Assembly: GCA_040255445.1 (NCBI GenBank)
Contig: JBDZUZ010000047.1
Coordinates: 1 to 23,830 of the forward strand
Direction: 5' to 3'
DNA: 23,830 bases
Source: JBDZUZ01 sp040255445
GTDB lineage: Bacteria > Planctomycetota > Phycisphaerae > Phycisphaerales > UBA1924
Shown here: positions 15,081-23,400 of the stretch, in pieces
How positions within the stretch are numbered: the stretch's first letter is position 1
Layout of the letters: each line of letters begins with the position of its first letter
Made by a program: the position numbers and the translations under genes
Notes under the pieces: generated by a model
What the model was told of the DNA's origin: nothing
Database searches by the model: none
What the model saw: the letters and a program-made list of their open reading frames with translations, nothing else

Positions 15081-15980
15081 TCAGCCACCGATATCGATCG
15101 TGCCGCGGATGCACGTCACGCTGTCGCCGCCGATCCAGATCGTCTCGCCGTCCTGCTCAACATGCACCCGCCCATCGCGCCCGAGCTTCGTGCCCTGCCG
15201 CGCTGTGTACCGGGGCGGGGCCAGTCCCGCCCCGATCAGCCACTGCGCCAGCGCGGCGTTGAGGCTGCCGGTCACCGGGTCCTCGGCCATGCCCGTATTG
15301 CCCGGAAAGAACGCTCGCACCTCAAACGCGATCCCCTCACGATCCGAAGACCCGATGACACCGACCTTGCCACGCGGCCCGACGACCCCAAGATCCAGCC
15401 CCGCGAGGATCGCGCCATCGGGCTTGAGCGCGAGCACCGCCTCGGCGGACCCCAGCATCACACCCCGCCAGTTCGGCCCATTGTCACACCACGCGTGATG
15501 CAGGATCGCGGACCGCTCGATGCCAAGCCCGCGCGCGATGAGCGCCACATGGGCCTCATCGAGCGGGCCGGACTTCTTCAGCGGCGGCGCTGCGAACGCA
15601 AGCCGCCCGGGATGATCCCGATCCCGCCGGATCCGCACCAGCCCCACCCCGCACTCCTGCACGATCGTCTCGCCCCGCGGCGTGTTCCCCGACAGGAGCC
15701 ACGCGTGACAGGTACCCAGCGTCGGGTGCCCCGCGAAGGGCAACTCGCGGCCGGGGCAGAAGATCCGCACCCGGTAATCGGCCCCGGCCGCGTGGCCCTC
15801 ATCGGTCGGCGGCAGCACAAAGGTCGCCTCGGAGAGGTTGGTCCAATCGGTGATGTGCTGCATCTGCTCGGTCGAGAGCCCGGCACCATCGAGTATGACC
15901 GCGAGCGGGTTGCCGCGGTAGGGGACGGCGGTAAAGACATCGACTTGGGCGAAGGGGCGGGAGGGCGGGGGGCTGGTCAT
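15081..15980 (-). CDS. PhzF-family isomerase/epimerase-like protein
   Basis: A 299-aa enzyme of the PhzF / diaminopimelate-epimerase-like fold, two similar lobes with the active site between. Family motifs are in order: VDVFTAVPYRGNPLAVIL (13-30), NLSEATFV with the catalytic Glu at E51, FAGHPTLGTCHAWLL (about 82-96), the second-lobe phrase VRAFFPGNTGMAEDPVTGSLNAALAQWL, and a closing beta hairpin (VEQDGETIWIGG). No phenazine genes are nearby, so this is a stand-alone homologue rather than a phenazine enzyme, and its substrate is unknown. A GGAG lies about six bases before the ATG. The gene is followed closely by the convergent PGPGW gene. Confidence 0.93.
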   Translation of the reverse strand: MTSPPPSRPFAQVDVFTAVPYRGNPLAVILDGAGLSTEQMQHITDWTNLSEATFVLPPTDEGHAAGADYRVRIFCPGRELPFAGHPTLGTCHAWLLSGNTPRGETIVQECGVGLVRIRRDRDHPGRLAFAAPPLKKSGPLDEAHVALIARGLGIERSAILHHAWCDNGPNWRGVMLGSAEAVLALKPDGAILAGLDLGVVGPRGKVGVIGSSDREGIAFEVRAFFPGNTGMAEDPVTGSLNAALAQWLIGAGLAPPRYTARQGTKLGRDGRVHVEQDGETIWIGGDSVTCIRGTIDIGG

Positions 15981-16045
15981 CTGGGGCTCCGCGGAGAAAC
16001 TGGCATCGCCGACAGGCTAGCGAAACGTCCAGCTTCCGACCCGGA

Positions 16046-16073
16046 TTGACTTTTTGGTATTTGATTGTATTCT
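16046..16073 (+). promoter_or_regulatory. Sigma-70-type promoter of the NTase/wHTH pair
   Basis: TTGACT (16046-16051), 16 bases, then TATTCT (16068-16073) in an AT-rich patch that stands out from its surroundings. Transcription would start near 16080, about 3 bases before the ATG at 16083. Confidence 0.6.
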
Positions 16074-16082
16074 TTAAGGACA

Positions 16083-16634
16083 ATGAGGCCGATGAACACC
16101 GCAATGCTCGAGCGCAGCCTGAGCCGCCTTGGCGGGCTCGTGGACTATCCCGGAGACATCGAGCTGCTCATCGTCGGCGGCGCAGCGGGGATGTTGACCG
16201 GAGTTCTCTCGCGCGAACGCATAACCACCGACTGCGATGTCATGGTGTACGCGCCGGCCGCAGCGCTCACGGCTGTGGAGAGCGCCGCGGAACGGGTCGG
16301 CGCCGAGCTCAACCTCCCCAATCGCTGGCTCAACAGCGACCTCCAGATACGGATCGATGCGCTCCCTGACGGCTGGCGCGATCGCCGCATCTTTGTCGGC
16401 GCCTACGGGCGTTTGACGATCTTCGCCGCGAGCCGTCCCGATCTGATCGCGATGAAGGTACTCGCGGGCCGCCCGCAGGACATCGAAGATCTCCAGTCGA
16501 TGCGTATCCGCTCGGATGAAGCCGCGTTCGTGCGCCGCTACCTGCAGATGCTCTCCGCCCGCGGCACACCGGCATCACAGATAGACGATGCCCACATACT
16601 CCTCTCCGCGCTGGAGGGACGCAGCGATGACTGA
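16083..16634 (+). CDS. Nucleotidyltransferase-fold protein (DUF6036/AbiEii-like)
   Basis: A 183-aa protein with a minimal nucleotidyltransferase core. It has the Gly-Gly of LLIVGGAAGML (28-38), the paired acidic residues D50 and D52 in RITTDCDVMV, and the C-terminal KVLAGRPQDIEDLQSM (K125, R130, D133, D136), as in DUF6036 and AbiEii-type families. Such proteins occur as toxins or modifying enzymes in two-gene modules, but also alone. The start at 16083 is preferred, being about 3 bases from the predicted transcription start; ATG 16092 and TTG 16065 are alternatives. Its last 8 bases overlap the next gene, which encodes a winged-helix protein, so the two are coupled. A toxin-antitoxin or similar pair is possible, but activity is not shown. 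Confidence 0.75.
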   Translation: MRPMNTAMLERSLSRLGGLVDYPGDIELLIVGGAAGMLTGVLSRERITTDCDVMVYAPAAALTAVESAAERVGAELNLPNRWLNSDLQIRIDALPDGWRDRRIFVGAYGRLTIFAASRPDLIAMKVLAGRPQDIEDLQSMRIRSDEAAFVRRYLQMLSARGTPASQIDDAHILLSALEGRSDD

Positions 16635-17373
16635 TCGATTGCAACACACCTTGGCCCGCTGGGCCCGGCTCGGCGCGGGCTTCGATGTCGACCCCTCGTC
16701 CCAAACCCCCGACCTCGAACGGCTCCTGCTCGACACAGCGCGCGACACCGCCACGATGAGCCGGCTCTTCATCATGGCCGCCACGTGGCTGCACACCTAC
16801 GGCGATCTCATTGCGCGACACCGCCTGCGCCGACTCATCCACGCGGAGCTTGAAGCCGAGCACCGAGCGGTGCTCGGGCTGCTGCTGGCACGAGCAGACC
16901 AGGGCGTTCATCCCGCGCGCTTCGCCACGATCACCCGGGACCTGCCCGCCGCCGATCCGCCGCGGCCGCTGTTCACGGTGGAACAGTCCCCCGCTTCGCT
17001 GGCAATGAGGGCAGAACGCAACGCCTCCCCACTGTCTCGCGACTGGGGCCTCTGGTCGGCGCCGATCGAGCTCAAGCCCGATGCTCTCCGCCCCGTCAGG
17101 TGGCTATTCGAACACAATCCCTCTCTTGCCGCTCGGGCCGACTTCCGCGGTGACCTCCGCTCCTCGATCCTCGCCTCGCTCCGCCACGATGTCACGGAAG
17201 AGGCTGGCGAGCTCGGACTGGCTCGGGCGTGCGGCGGGTCGCGATCGCAGGTCCGCCGCGCACTCCACAACCTCGAGTTGAGCGGACGGGTCAAGCGGAT
17301 CGCGCACCGGCCGCCGCGGCCGACGACCATCAGGCTCGCGGACACATCTGCGACACTACCGCCATCATTTTAG
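16627..17373 (+). CDS. Winged-helix protein paired with the nucleotidyltransferase
   Basis: A 248-aa protein of unrecognised family. Residues about 30-92 are a helical, Arg/His-rich region (LFIMAATWLHTYGDLIARHRLRRLIHAEL). A central part is undefined (about 95-170). The C-terminal ~60 residues look like a winged helix-turn-helix (SSILASLRHDVTEEAGELGLARACGGSRSQVRRALHNLELSGRVKRIAH). The start at ATG 16627 is supported by GGAGGG eight bases upstream and by the 8-base overlap with the preceding gene; the frame opens earlier without support. It may be the regulator or antitoxin-like partner of the nucleotidyltransferase. Its TAG stop lies in the left arm of the operator of the following ArsR gene. 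Confidence 0.75.
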   Translation: MTDRLQHTLARWARLGAGFDVDPSSQTPDLERLLLDTARDTATMSRLFIMAATWLHTYGDLIARHRLRRLIHAELEAEHRAVLGLLLARADQGVHPARFATITRDLPAADPPRPLFTVEQSPASLAMRAERNASPLSRDWGLWSAPIELKPDALRPVRWLFEHNPSLAARADFRGDLRSSILASLRHDVTEEAGELGLARACGGSRSQVRRALHNLELSGRVKRIAHRPPRPTTIRLADTSATLPPSF

Positions 17374-17392
17374 TTAGCCATTGACCTAACTA
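17371..17392. promoter_or_regulatory. Perfect palindromic operator of the ArsR/SRPBCC operon
   Basis: TAGTTAG (17371-17377) and CTAACTA (17386-17392) are perfect 7-base inverted arms around an 8-base spacer. The site straddles the -35 hexamer of the ArsR promoter and its left end is the stop codon of the preceding gene. This is the expected position for an autorepressor dimer site. Confidence 0.7.
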
Positions 17393-17409
17393 TTGTCCGC
17401 GGCTACGCT
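17381..17409 (+). promoter_or_regulatory. Promoter of the ArsR/SRPBCC operon, predicted leaderless
   Basis: TTGACC (17381-17386), 17 bases, then TACGCT (17404-17409). Exactly 6 bases later comes the ATG at 17416, so the transcript should begin at the start codon. No Shine-Dalgarno is present. The -35 is embedded in the palindromic operator. Confidence 0.7.
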
Positions 17410-17415
17410 CCACCC

Positions 17416-17751
17416 ATGGTCACCGCCGCCCCCGGCCTTGACGCCGCCTTCCACGCACTCGCCAACCCGACCAGGCGCGCGGTCATCGAACGGCTGCGGG
17501 CGGGGCCGGCCACGGTGAGCCAGCTCGCCGAGCCCTTCGAGATGGCGCTGCCCTCGTTCCTGCAGCACCTCAAAGTGCTCGAGGACGGAGGCCTGGTCCG
17601 CTCGACCAAACGCGGCCGCACCCGCACCGTCCGCATCGAGCCGCGCCGGCTCGGTCAGGCCGCGGCATGGCTAGAAGCACAGCGATCGATCTGGACCGCG
17701 CGGCTGGATCAGTTCGACGACTACGTCAAAGACATGAAGGAGAACGGATGA
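17416..17751 (+). CDS. ArsR-family transcriptional repressor
   Basis: A 111-aa winged-helix regulator. FHALANPTRRAVIERLRAGPATVSQLAEPFEMALPSFLQHLKVLEDGGLV (12-61) is the classic ArsR helix-turn-helix, with the recognition helix around 44-56, followed by the wing (RSTKRGRTRTVRIEP). No metal-binding cysteines are present, so it is the non-metal type usually paired with an SRPBCC protein. It overlaps that gene by 4 bases (ATGA). It probably represses its own operon through the palindrome around its -35. The inducer is unknown. Confidence 0.95.
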   Translation: MVTAAPGLDAAFHALANPTRRAVIERLRAGPATVSQLAEPFEMALPSFLQHLKVLEDGGLVRSTKRGRTRTVRIEPRRLGQAAAWLEAQRSIWTARLDQFDDYVKDMKENG

Positions 17752-18233
17752 ACGCTGCACAGGAATTCCCGCTCGATCCCAACCTCGACCTCGTCCTGGA
17801 GCGCACGGTCGATGTGCGCCCTGAGCTGCTCTGGAAGGCGTGGACCCAGCCCGAGCATCTGATGAAGTGGTTCACGCCCGCGCCGTGGAAGACCGTCGGC
17901 TGCAGGATCGACCTCCGGCCCGGCGGCCTCTTCGCCACGACGATGCAGTCGCCCGAAGGCCAGACCATGCCCGAGAGCGAGGGCTGTTTCCTCGAAGTGG
18001 TCCCCAACCGTCGGCTGACCTTCACCGATGCGCTCGGTCCTGGCTATCGCCCCAACAAAGAGGCCTTCATGACCGCGACCATCCTCTTCACGCCCGAGGG
18101 CTCCGGCACGCGCTACACGGCGATCGCGCGCCACGCCGATCCCGAGACCAAGACGAAGCACGAGGAGATGGGCTTCTTCAGCGGGTGGGGCACCGCGCTG
18201 GACCAGCTCGTGGTGTACGCGAAGACGCTCTGA
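17748..18233 (+). CDS. SRPBCC (AHSA1-like) ligand-binding protein
   Basis: A 161-aa START/Bet v1-fold protein of the AHSA1-like group. Motifs: LVLERTVDVRPELLWKAWTQPEHLMKWFTP (15-44), the RPGGLFATTMQSPEG turn, EGCFLEVVPNRRLTFTDAL, and a C-terminal helix MGFFSGWGTALDQLVVYAKTL. The fold forms a deep hydrophobic pocket. ArsR-SRPBCC pairs are widespread, and the second protein may bind the small molecule that relieves repression, but this is not demonstrated. The start ATG overlaps the ArsR stop, giving translational coupling. Confidence 0.93.
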   Translation: MNAAQEFPLDPNLDLVLERTVDVRPELLWKAWTQPEHLMKWFTPAPWKTVGCRIDLRPGGLFATTMQSPEGQTMPESEGCFLEVVPNRRLTFTDALGPGYRPNKEAFMTATILFTPEGSGTRYTAIARHADPETKTKHEEMGFFSGWGTALDQLVVYAKTL

Positions 18234-18288
18234 CGCCCCAACCTCGTCGTCTGCGCTGGCCGCCATGGACGCGATCCACGGCGCCGAC

Positions 18289-18894
18289 TCACGCTTCCTT
18301 ACGCGCCACCAACTGCACCACCGACGCCTCGCCGGAGTGGAACGACCCCTCCACAACGTTGCGCACCACCGCAGCCTCGTGCTCGATCCGCAGCCCCGGG
18401 AGTTCGCCCTTCAGGGTCTCGAGCGAGGCCAGCATCGAGGGATCTTTCGGCCCCCCGGTACCGCGACGGATCTGGTCCGGCGCGTACGCCTCGAGCACAA
18501 ACACGCCCCCGGGCTTCAGCCAGGCACACACGCCGCGGTGCACATGCTCGCGCAGCGTCGTCGGCAGGTGCACGAAGATCGAAGTCACGACATCGAGCGA
18601 TGCCGGCTCCGCGGCGAACACCGCGAGATCGACCGCCCGCGTCGCCAGCCGCAGCCCCCGCTCCGCCGCGAGCCGCCCGGCCTTCTGCATCCCCACCGCG
18701 CTCTGGTCCACCGCGAGGACATCCAGCCCCAGCGATGCGAGGAACAGCGCATTGCGTCCCTCACCAGCCCCGATATCCAGCGCTGCCCCGATGCGCGGCA
18801 TGTGTCCGGACATCTGGACCAGAAACTCGTTCGGCGCTGCGCCGTACACGAGCTCGCTCGAGGCATATCGGTCGTCCCAGAAAGCCTGCGTCAT
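18289..18894 (-). CDS. Class I SAM-dependent methyltransferase
   Basis: A 201-aa Rossmann-fold methyltransferase. Near the N-terminus it has FWDDRYASSELVYGAAPNEFL (5-25), typical of the small TehB/thiopurine-like group. Motif I is ALDIGAGEGRNALFLA (38-53), the acidic end of beta 2 is AVDQS (61-65), and motif IV is LDVVTSIFVHLP (100-111), followed by LKPGGVFVLEAY. The substrate is unknown; proteins of this type methylate small oxyanions, thiols or metabolites. The start is set at ATG 18894 because a TACGCT box lies exactly 6 bases before it. There is no Shine-Dalgarno. It converges on the SRPBCC gene with a 55-base gap. Confidence 0.9.
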   Translation of the reverse strand: MTQAFWDDRYASSELVYGAAPNEFLVQMSGHMPRIGAALDIGAGEGRNALFLASLGLDVLAVDQSAVGMQKAGRLAAERGLRLATRAVDLAVFAAEPASLDVVTSIFVHLPTTLREHVHRGVCAWLKPGGVFVLEAYAPDQIRRGTGGPKDPSMLASLETLKGELPGLRIEHEAAVVRNVVEGSFHSGEASVVQLVARKEA

Positions 18895-18900
18895 GCGGCG

Positions 18901-18906
18901 AGCGTA
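18901..18906 (-). promoter_or_regulatory. TACGCT -10 box, predicted leaderless start
   Basis: On the minus strand TACGCT ends exactly 6 bases before the ATG at 18894. Box and spacing are identical to those of the ArsR gene. No Shine-Dalgarno is present, and no clear -35 is seen. Confidence 0.5.
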
Positions 18907-19028
18907 GGAGCAGCACAGCACGCAGAATCATTGCCTCTTATGCGCTCAGAGCCGCCCGAAGCCGCGATGCTCGGGCCTTGTTCTGTGCCTCGCCTGCCGC
19001 CCGAGAAGATTATTTTCTCAAACTCCCC

Positions 19029-19045
19029 GATCGCGGGTTGCGATC
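19029..19045. repeat. Short inverted repeat upstream of the PEP-CTERM-like gene
   Basis: GATCGC (19029-19034) and GCGATC (19040-19045) flank a 5-base spacer, next to an AT-rich patch (about 19005-19022) in an otherwise gene-free 240-base stretch. It could be an operator, but there is no further support. Confidence 0.3.
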
Positions 19046-19137
19046 ACCGCGTCAACGCGTATGTTCCCTGTTCGCCGGCCGGCGTAGTGTGCCGATCCGG
19101 CTATTCGTTCCTCGGAGAGAATCAAGGAGAGCAAGAC

Positions 19138-19722
19138 ATGGCAGTTTCCACCCGCTCCGCCGGGCTCGTTATCGCCGCTTCTGTGGTCGCCGCCGCGGGC
19201 ATCGCCCAGGCTGACGATCTGTTGCTGATCGATCTGAGCGTCCCCAACCAGGTCACGATCACCGCCACCAGCGGCCTCTCGGCTGTCAGCGCTTCCGGTG
19301 GTGATACCACCGGCGTGTACCTCGAGAACTTCTACGGCGGCGCGGGCAGCTCGCTGAGCGCCCCGCTCGTCAGCGGCGATCTCACCAACGCCGAGAACCC
19401 CACGGACAATTCGCCCGCGCTCTTCCGCGCCGGCGCCTCCGACCCGGGCCTCAACATCTACAGCTGGTCGTCCGACAGCACCGTCACCTTCACGGCCGGC
19501 TCGCTCGCCTTCACCGGCTCGGGTACCTGGACGCTTGATGCGCCCGAGTACGCCGACATGCTCGCCGGCTCCACCAGCGGCAACATCTACTTCCCCGCCG
19601 ATGATGTCAGCGATCTGCCCAACGCCCAGGTGCTCGGCACCTACCGCGTGATCCCGACCCCCGCCGCCGCGACCCTCCTGGGCCTCGGCCTGGGCGTCGG
19701 CGCCCTGCGTCGCCGTCGCTAA
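19138..19722 (+). CDS. Secreted PEP-CTERM-like protein
   Basis: A 194-aa exported protein. The signal peptide is MAVSTRSAGLVIAASVVAAAGIAQA with an AQA cleavage site. The mature part is Ser/Thr/Gly/Asp-rich and beta-structured, low in Lys and without Cys, typical of surface proteins of this class. The tail reads IPTPAAATLLGLGLGVGALRRRR: a Pro-x-Pro motif, a membrane helix and a basic end, a PEP-CTERM variant sorted by an exosortase-type enzyme. No exosortase is in this window. AAGGAGA (19124-19130) lies seven bases before the ATG. The open frame extends far upstream but is not protein-like there. A strong terminator follows. Function of the mature domain is unknown. Confidence 0.88.
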   Translation: MAVSTRSAGLVIAASVVAAAGIAQADDLLLIDLSVPNQVTITATSGLSAVSASGGDTTGVYLENFYGGAGSSLSAPLVSGDLTNAENPTDNSPALFRAGASDPGLNIYSWSSDSTVTFTAGSLAFTGSGTWTLDAPEYADMLAGSTSGNIYFPADDVSDLPNAQVLGTYRVIPTPAAATLLGLGLGVGALRRRR

Positions 19723-19755
19723 GCGCACGACGATTCAGCCAGTCCGTCCCTCAAG

Positions 19756-19785
19756 ACCAGCCTCCCACGCGGGGGCTGGTTTTTT
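19756..19785 (+). terminator. Rho-independent terminator after the PEP-CTERM-like gene
   Basis: ACCAGCC (19756 onwards) pairs with GGCTGGT (ending 19780) around a short C/G-rich inner stem, followed by six T residues (19780-19785). It lies 34 bases after the stop codon. Confidence 0.9.
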
Positions 19786-19814
19786 GCCTGCGCCGCCACC
19801 GGCCGCAAACCCGG

Positions 19815-19820
19815 TACGCT
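19815..19820 (+). promoter_or_regulatory. TACGCT -10-like box upstream of the VOC gene
   Basis: TACGCT appears 63 bases before the ATG at 19884, the same hexamer used before the ArsR and methyltransferase genes. Here a leader of about 57 bases with a Shine-Dalgarno would result. No -35 is evident. Confidence 0.35.
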
Positions 19821-19883
19821 CTCTGTTTCGCATCAGTCACGAACCCGCACGCCACGCCCCACCACCCGCCGCGGAGCATCACC

Positions 19884-20360
19884 ATGAAGCACAAGAACAC
19901 CATCTGCCTGTGGTACAACCACGATGCCGAGGACGCCGCCCGCTTCTACACCGCCACCTTCCCCAACAGCTCCATCGAAGCCATCCACCGCGCCCCCGCC
20001 GACTACCCCGGCGGAAAGGCCGGCCAGGTCATCACCGTCAACTTCACCGTCTGCGGCATCCCGTGCCTGGGTCTCAACGGCGGCGACGCCTTCAAGCACA
20101 GCGAAGCCTTCTCCTTCCAAATCGCCACCGACACGCAGGAAGAGACCGACCGCTACTGGAACGCCATCATCAACAACGGCGGCTCCGCGAGCCAGTGCGG
20201 CTGGTGCAAGGACAAGTGGGGTCTCTCATGGCAGATCACGCCGCGGGCGCTCAGCGATGGTCTCGCCAAGGGCGGCGATGTTGCCAAGCGCGTGTTCGCC
20301 GCGATGATGACGATGAGCAAGATCGATGTGGCTTCGATCGAGGCCGCGGCACGCGGCTGA
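19884..20360 (+). CDS. PhnB-like VOC-superfamily protein
   Basis: A 158-aa protein of the glyoxalase/VOC fold, in the group often named PhnB-like or 3-demethylubiquinone-9 3-methyltransferase domain. Motifs: ICLWYNHDAEDAARFYTATFPNSSI (7-31), VITVNFTVCGIPCLGLNGGDAFKHSEAFSFQIAT (about 49-82), ETDRYWNAIINNGG, the C-G-W-C-KDKWGLSWQITP segment, and a C-terminal helix (KRVFAAMMTMSKIDVASIEAAA). These proteins are mostly uncharacterised; the methyltransferase name is historical and not supported by the fold. GGAG lies seven bases before the ATG. It converges on the TPR kinase with a 40-base gap. Confidence 0.9.
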   Translation: MKHKNTICLWYNHDAEDAARFYTATFPNSSIEAIHRAPADYPGGKAGQVITVNFTVCGIPCLGLNGGDAFKHSEAFSFQIATDTQEETDRYWNAIINNGGSASQCGWCKDKWGLSWQITPRALSDGLAKGGDVAKRVFAAMMTMSKIDVASIEAAARG

Positions 20361-20400
20361 ACCGCCGCGGCGTTCGATCAGGCCGCCGCGCCAACACCCA

Positions 20401-23400
20401 TCACTTGCGCTCCGCCGCCGCGGCATCTACCCGCGCCCGCCACTCCGCGGCCTTTTCACCGTGCCCGCCGCCCGGCTCCGCCGCGTCCCACGCCGCGTAC
20501 AGGGATGCCAGGCGTGACTCGCACCGCCGCGTGTAATCACCCGCCGGGCCGAACCCCGCGACCAGCAACGGGTGCGCTTCGACGAGCGCCGACTCCGCCG
20601 CGGCGAACTGGCCCGCGCGCGTCCGGCAATCCCCCAGCTGCGAGAGGTAATCGCCCAACTGGCGCACCTGTGACCCTGTGTAGGCACGCCGCGCTGCCGG
20701 CTCATAGTCCGTCATCACCCGCGCAGCGTCCTCGTACCGGCCCGCCGCATCGAAGACCGCCGCGAGACTGAAAACCGTCAGGATCGATTGCGGATCATTC
20801 GTCGGCCCCCCGCGATCCCACGCGGCCAGCGCGGTCCGCAGCACGCTCTCCGCCTCGTCGTACTTGCCCTGATCCCGAAGCACATCGCCAAGGTTCTTCC
20901 GTACGATCAGTGTGTCCGGCCGGTCCGGCCCGATGAGCCGCTCGAAGCCCGCGAGTGCCCGCCGATACCCCGCCTCCGCCTGTTCGTACTTCTTCTGCCG
21001 CCGCTCCAGGAACGCGAGGTTCTGCACCGAGCGCAGGGTCTCGGCCCCGTCAGGACCGAACAGACGGGCCCGCCCGGCGAGCGCCGCCTTGACGAGCTCG
21101 ACCGCCTCATCAAGCCGCCCGACCCGGAACAGCACGCCGCCCAGGTTCTCCATCGCCCCGAGCGTCGAGGGATGGTTCTCACCCAGCGAAGCCCGCCGCC
21201 ACGCGAGCGAGCGGCGGTAACACACCTCCGCCTGATCAAGCCGCCCCATCGCCACGTACAGGGACCCGAGGCTGTTGACGACGTTGACGGTCGCCTGATT
21301 GTTCTCGCCGTTGACGCGCAGCAACCGCTCGTGCGCATCCTTCAGCAGCGCCTCCGCCTCATCGTACTTGCCCTGGAACAGCAGCAGTTGCCCCAGGTCT
21401 CCCTCCACGATCAGAGTCGAGGGCGCATCCTCTCCAAGCACGCGCTTCCGCCGCTCGAACGCCTCGGTGTAACACGCCTTCGCCTCGTCGTAGCGGCCCT
21501 GATACTGCCGCAGCCCGCCCAGTTCCTTCAGACACTGCAGCGTGTCCGGATCATCATCGCCCGCCGTCTTCCGCAGTCCCGCCAGCGCCTCCTCGAACGG
21601 CCCTTCCGCCTCGGCATACTTCCCCTGCTGCCGCAGCAGCGCGGCCTTCGCGGCGAGTGAATTCAATGTATCGCGATGATCCGGCCCAAGGACCTCGCGG
21701 CGCGTCCGCAGCGCCGCGTCCTGCGGGCCCTCCGCAAGGTCAAGAAGCCCGAGCTCACGCACCGTGTGCGCGATCGACTGCTGCAGCCTCGCCCGCACCA
21801 GCGGCTGATCGGCGAATTGCTCGGAAATGGAAGCCAGCGCCGGCTCGAAGACATTCTGCTGCAGGCTCAGCGTAGTCATCCCCGCAAAGTCCGCGCCCGC
21901 CGTGATCGCTTCAACCTCCGCCACCCGCCGCGAGACCTCCGCCGGTTCGAGCTTCGCCCGCTCTGCCGCGGCCCGCACTCGCTGGCTCAAGTCCACCCGC
22001 AGCCGCTCCGCCGCGACCGGCACATCCATCCCGCTGAACTGCCTCTCCTGAAACGCCGCCACCTGCTCGATATCAGCCGCCCGCTTCTGCGCGAGCTGCT
22101 CCGCGGCGTTGGCACGCTCGGCCTCGGCGACGGCCAGCCGCTCGTTCGCGACCGCCACTTCCCGCTGCCGGTCCGCCTTCACCATGCCGATCGAAGTCCC
22201 CAGCACGCCGGCCAGCAGCGCCGCCGCGACCGCGGCCCCCGCCCCCACCGCAACCCGGTTCCGCTGCATGAACTTGCGAACCCGGTACGCCCGGCTCGGC
22301 GGTGCGGCCACCACCGCCTCGCCCGCCAGGTACCGCCGGATATCCATCCCAAGCCCGTTCGCTGTTTCGTACCGGCGGCGCCGGTCCTTCTCGAGCGCCT
22401 TCATCACGATCCAGTCCAGCTCGCCGCGAACGATCGTGCCCAGCCGCCGCGGCTGCGTGTGCCGGTGCGCGGCGATCGACGCGATCCCCTCGGTGTTCTG
22501 CGAGATCCGCGTGCTTGGACGGGGCGGATCGATCTGCCGGATGATCCGCTGGATCTCGGCGTACGCCGCCGAGCGCAGCTCCTGGCTCGTGAACGGCGTC
22601 GTCCCCGTCAGCAGCTCATAGAGCATCACACCCAGCGAGTACACATCCGTTCGCGTGTCGATATCCAGCGAGCCCTCCGCCTGCTCCGGGCTCATGTACT
22701 CGGGCGTGCCGATCAGCGCCCGGTGCTCCGTGAACAGCGTCTTCTCCGTCAGCCGCGCCGCCGTCGCCTTGGCGATGCCAAAGTCGATCACTTTGATCTG
22801 CGGGGCGCCCCCCTGCGTCGACACCAGCACATTGCTGGGTTTGATGTCGCGGTGGATGATCCCCTTGGTGTGCGCGTGTTGCACCGCATCACACACCTGC
22901 CCGAACAGCCCGAGCCGCTCCTCGATACTCAGGTTGTTCTTGTCGCAGTACTCGACGATCGGATCACCCTTGACCAGCTCCATCACGAAGTACGGCCGGC
23001 CCGCATCCGTCGCTCCCGCATCGAGCACCTTGGCGATGTGCGGGTGGTCCATCATCGCCAGCGCCTGCCGCTCCTGCTCGAAGCGAGCAACCACCTGACG
23101 CGTGTCCATCCCCAGCTTGATGATCTTGAGCGCCACCCGGCGCGACACCGGTCGCTCCTGCTCGGCCAGGAACACCGAGCCGAACCCGCCCTCGCCGATC
23201 AACTGCAGCAGCTTGTACGGTCCGATCCGCGTCCCCGGCCCCTCGCTCGGCGGCGCGGCGAGCGTCGCCATCGGATCGGCGGTCCGCGGCGGCGCGCCAG
23301 CGGCCGCCGTACTCCCGACCGTCACGCTGTCGTGCGCCCGCAACAACGCCCGGACCTGATCCCGCAGCCCGGCATCGTCCCCGCAGGCACGTGCGAGAAA

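Noticed and set aside
20750..21640. About 126-base periodicity that could suggest a repeat array
   Set aside because: It corresponds to the 42-residue TPR repeats of the kinase; there are no identical repeats or spacers as in CRISPR.
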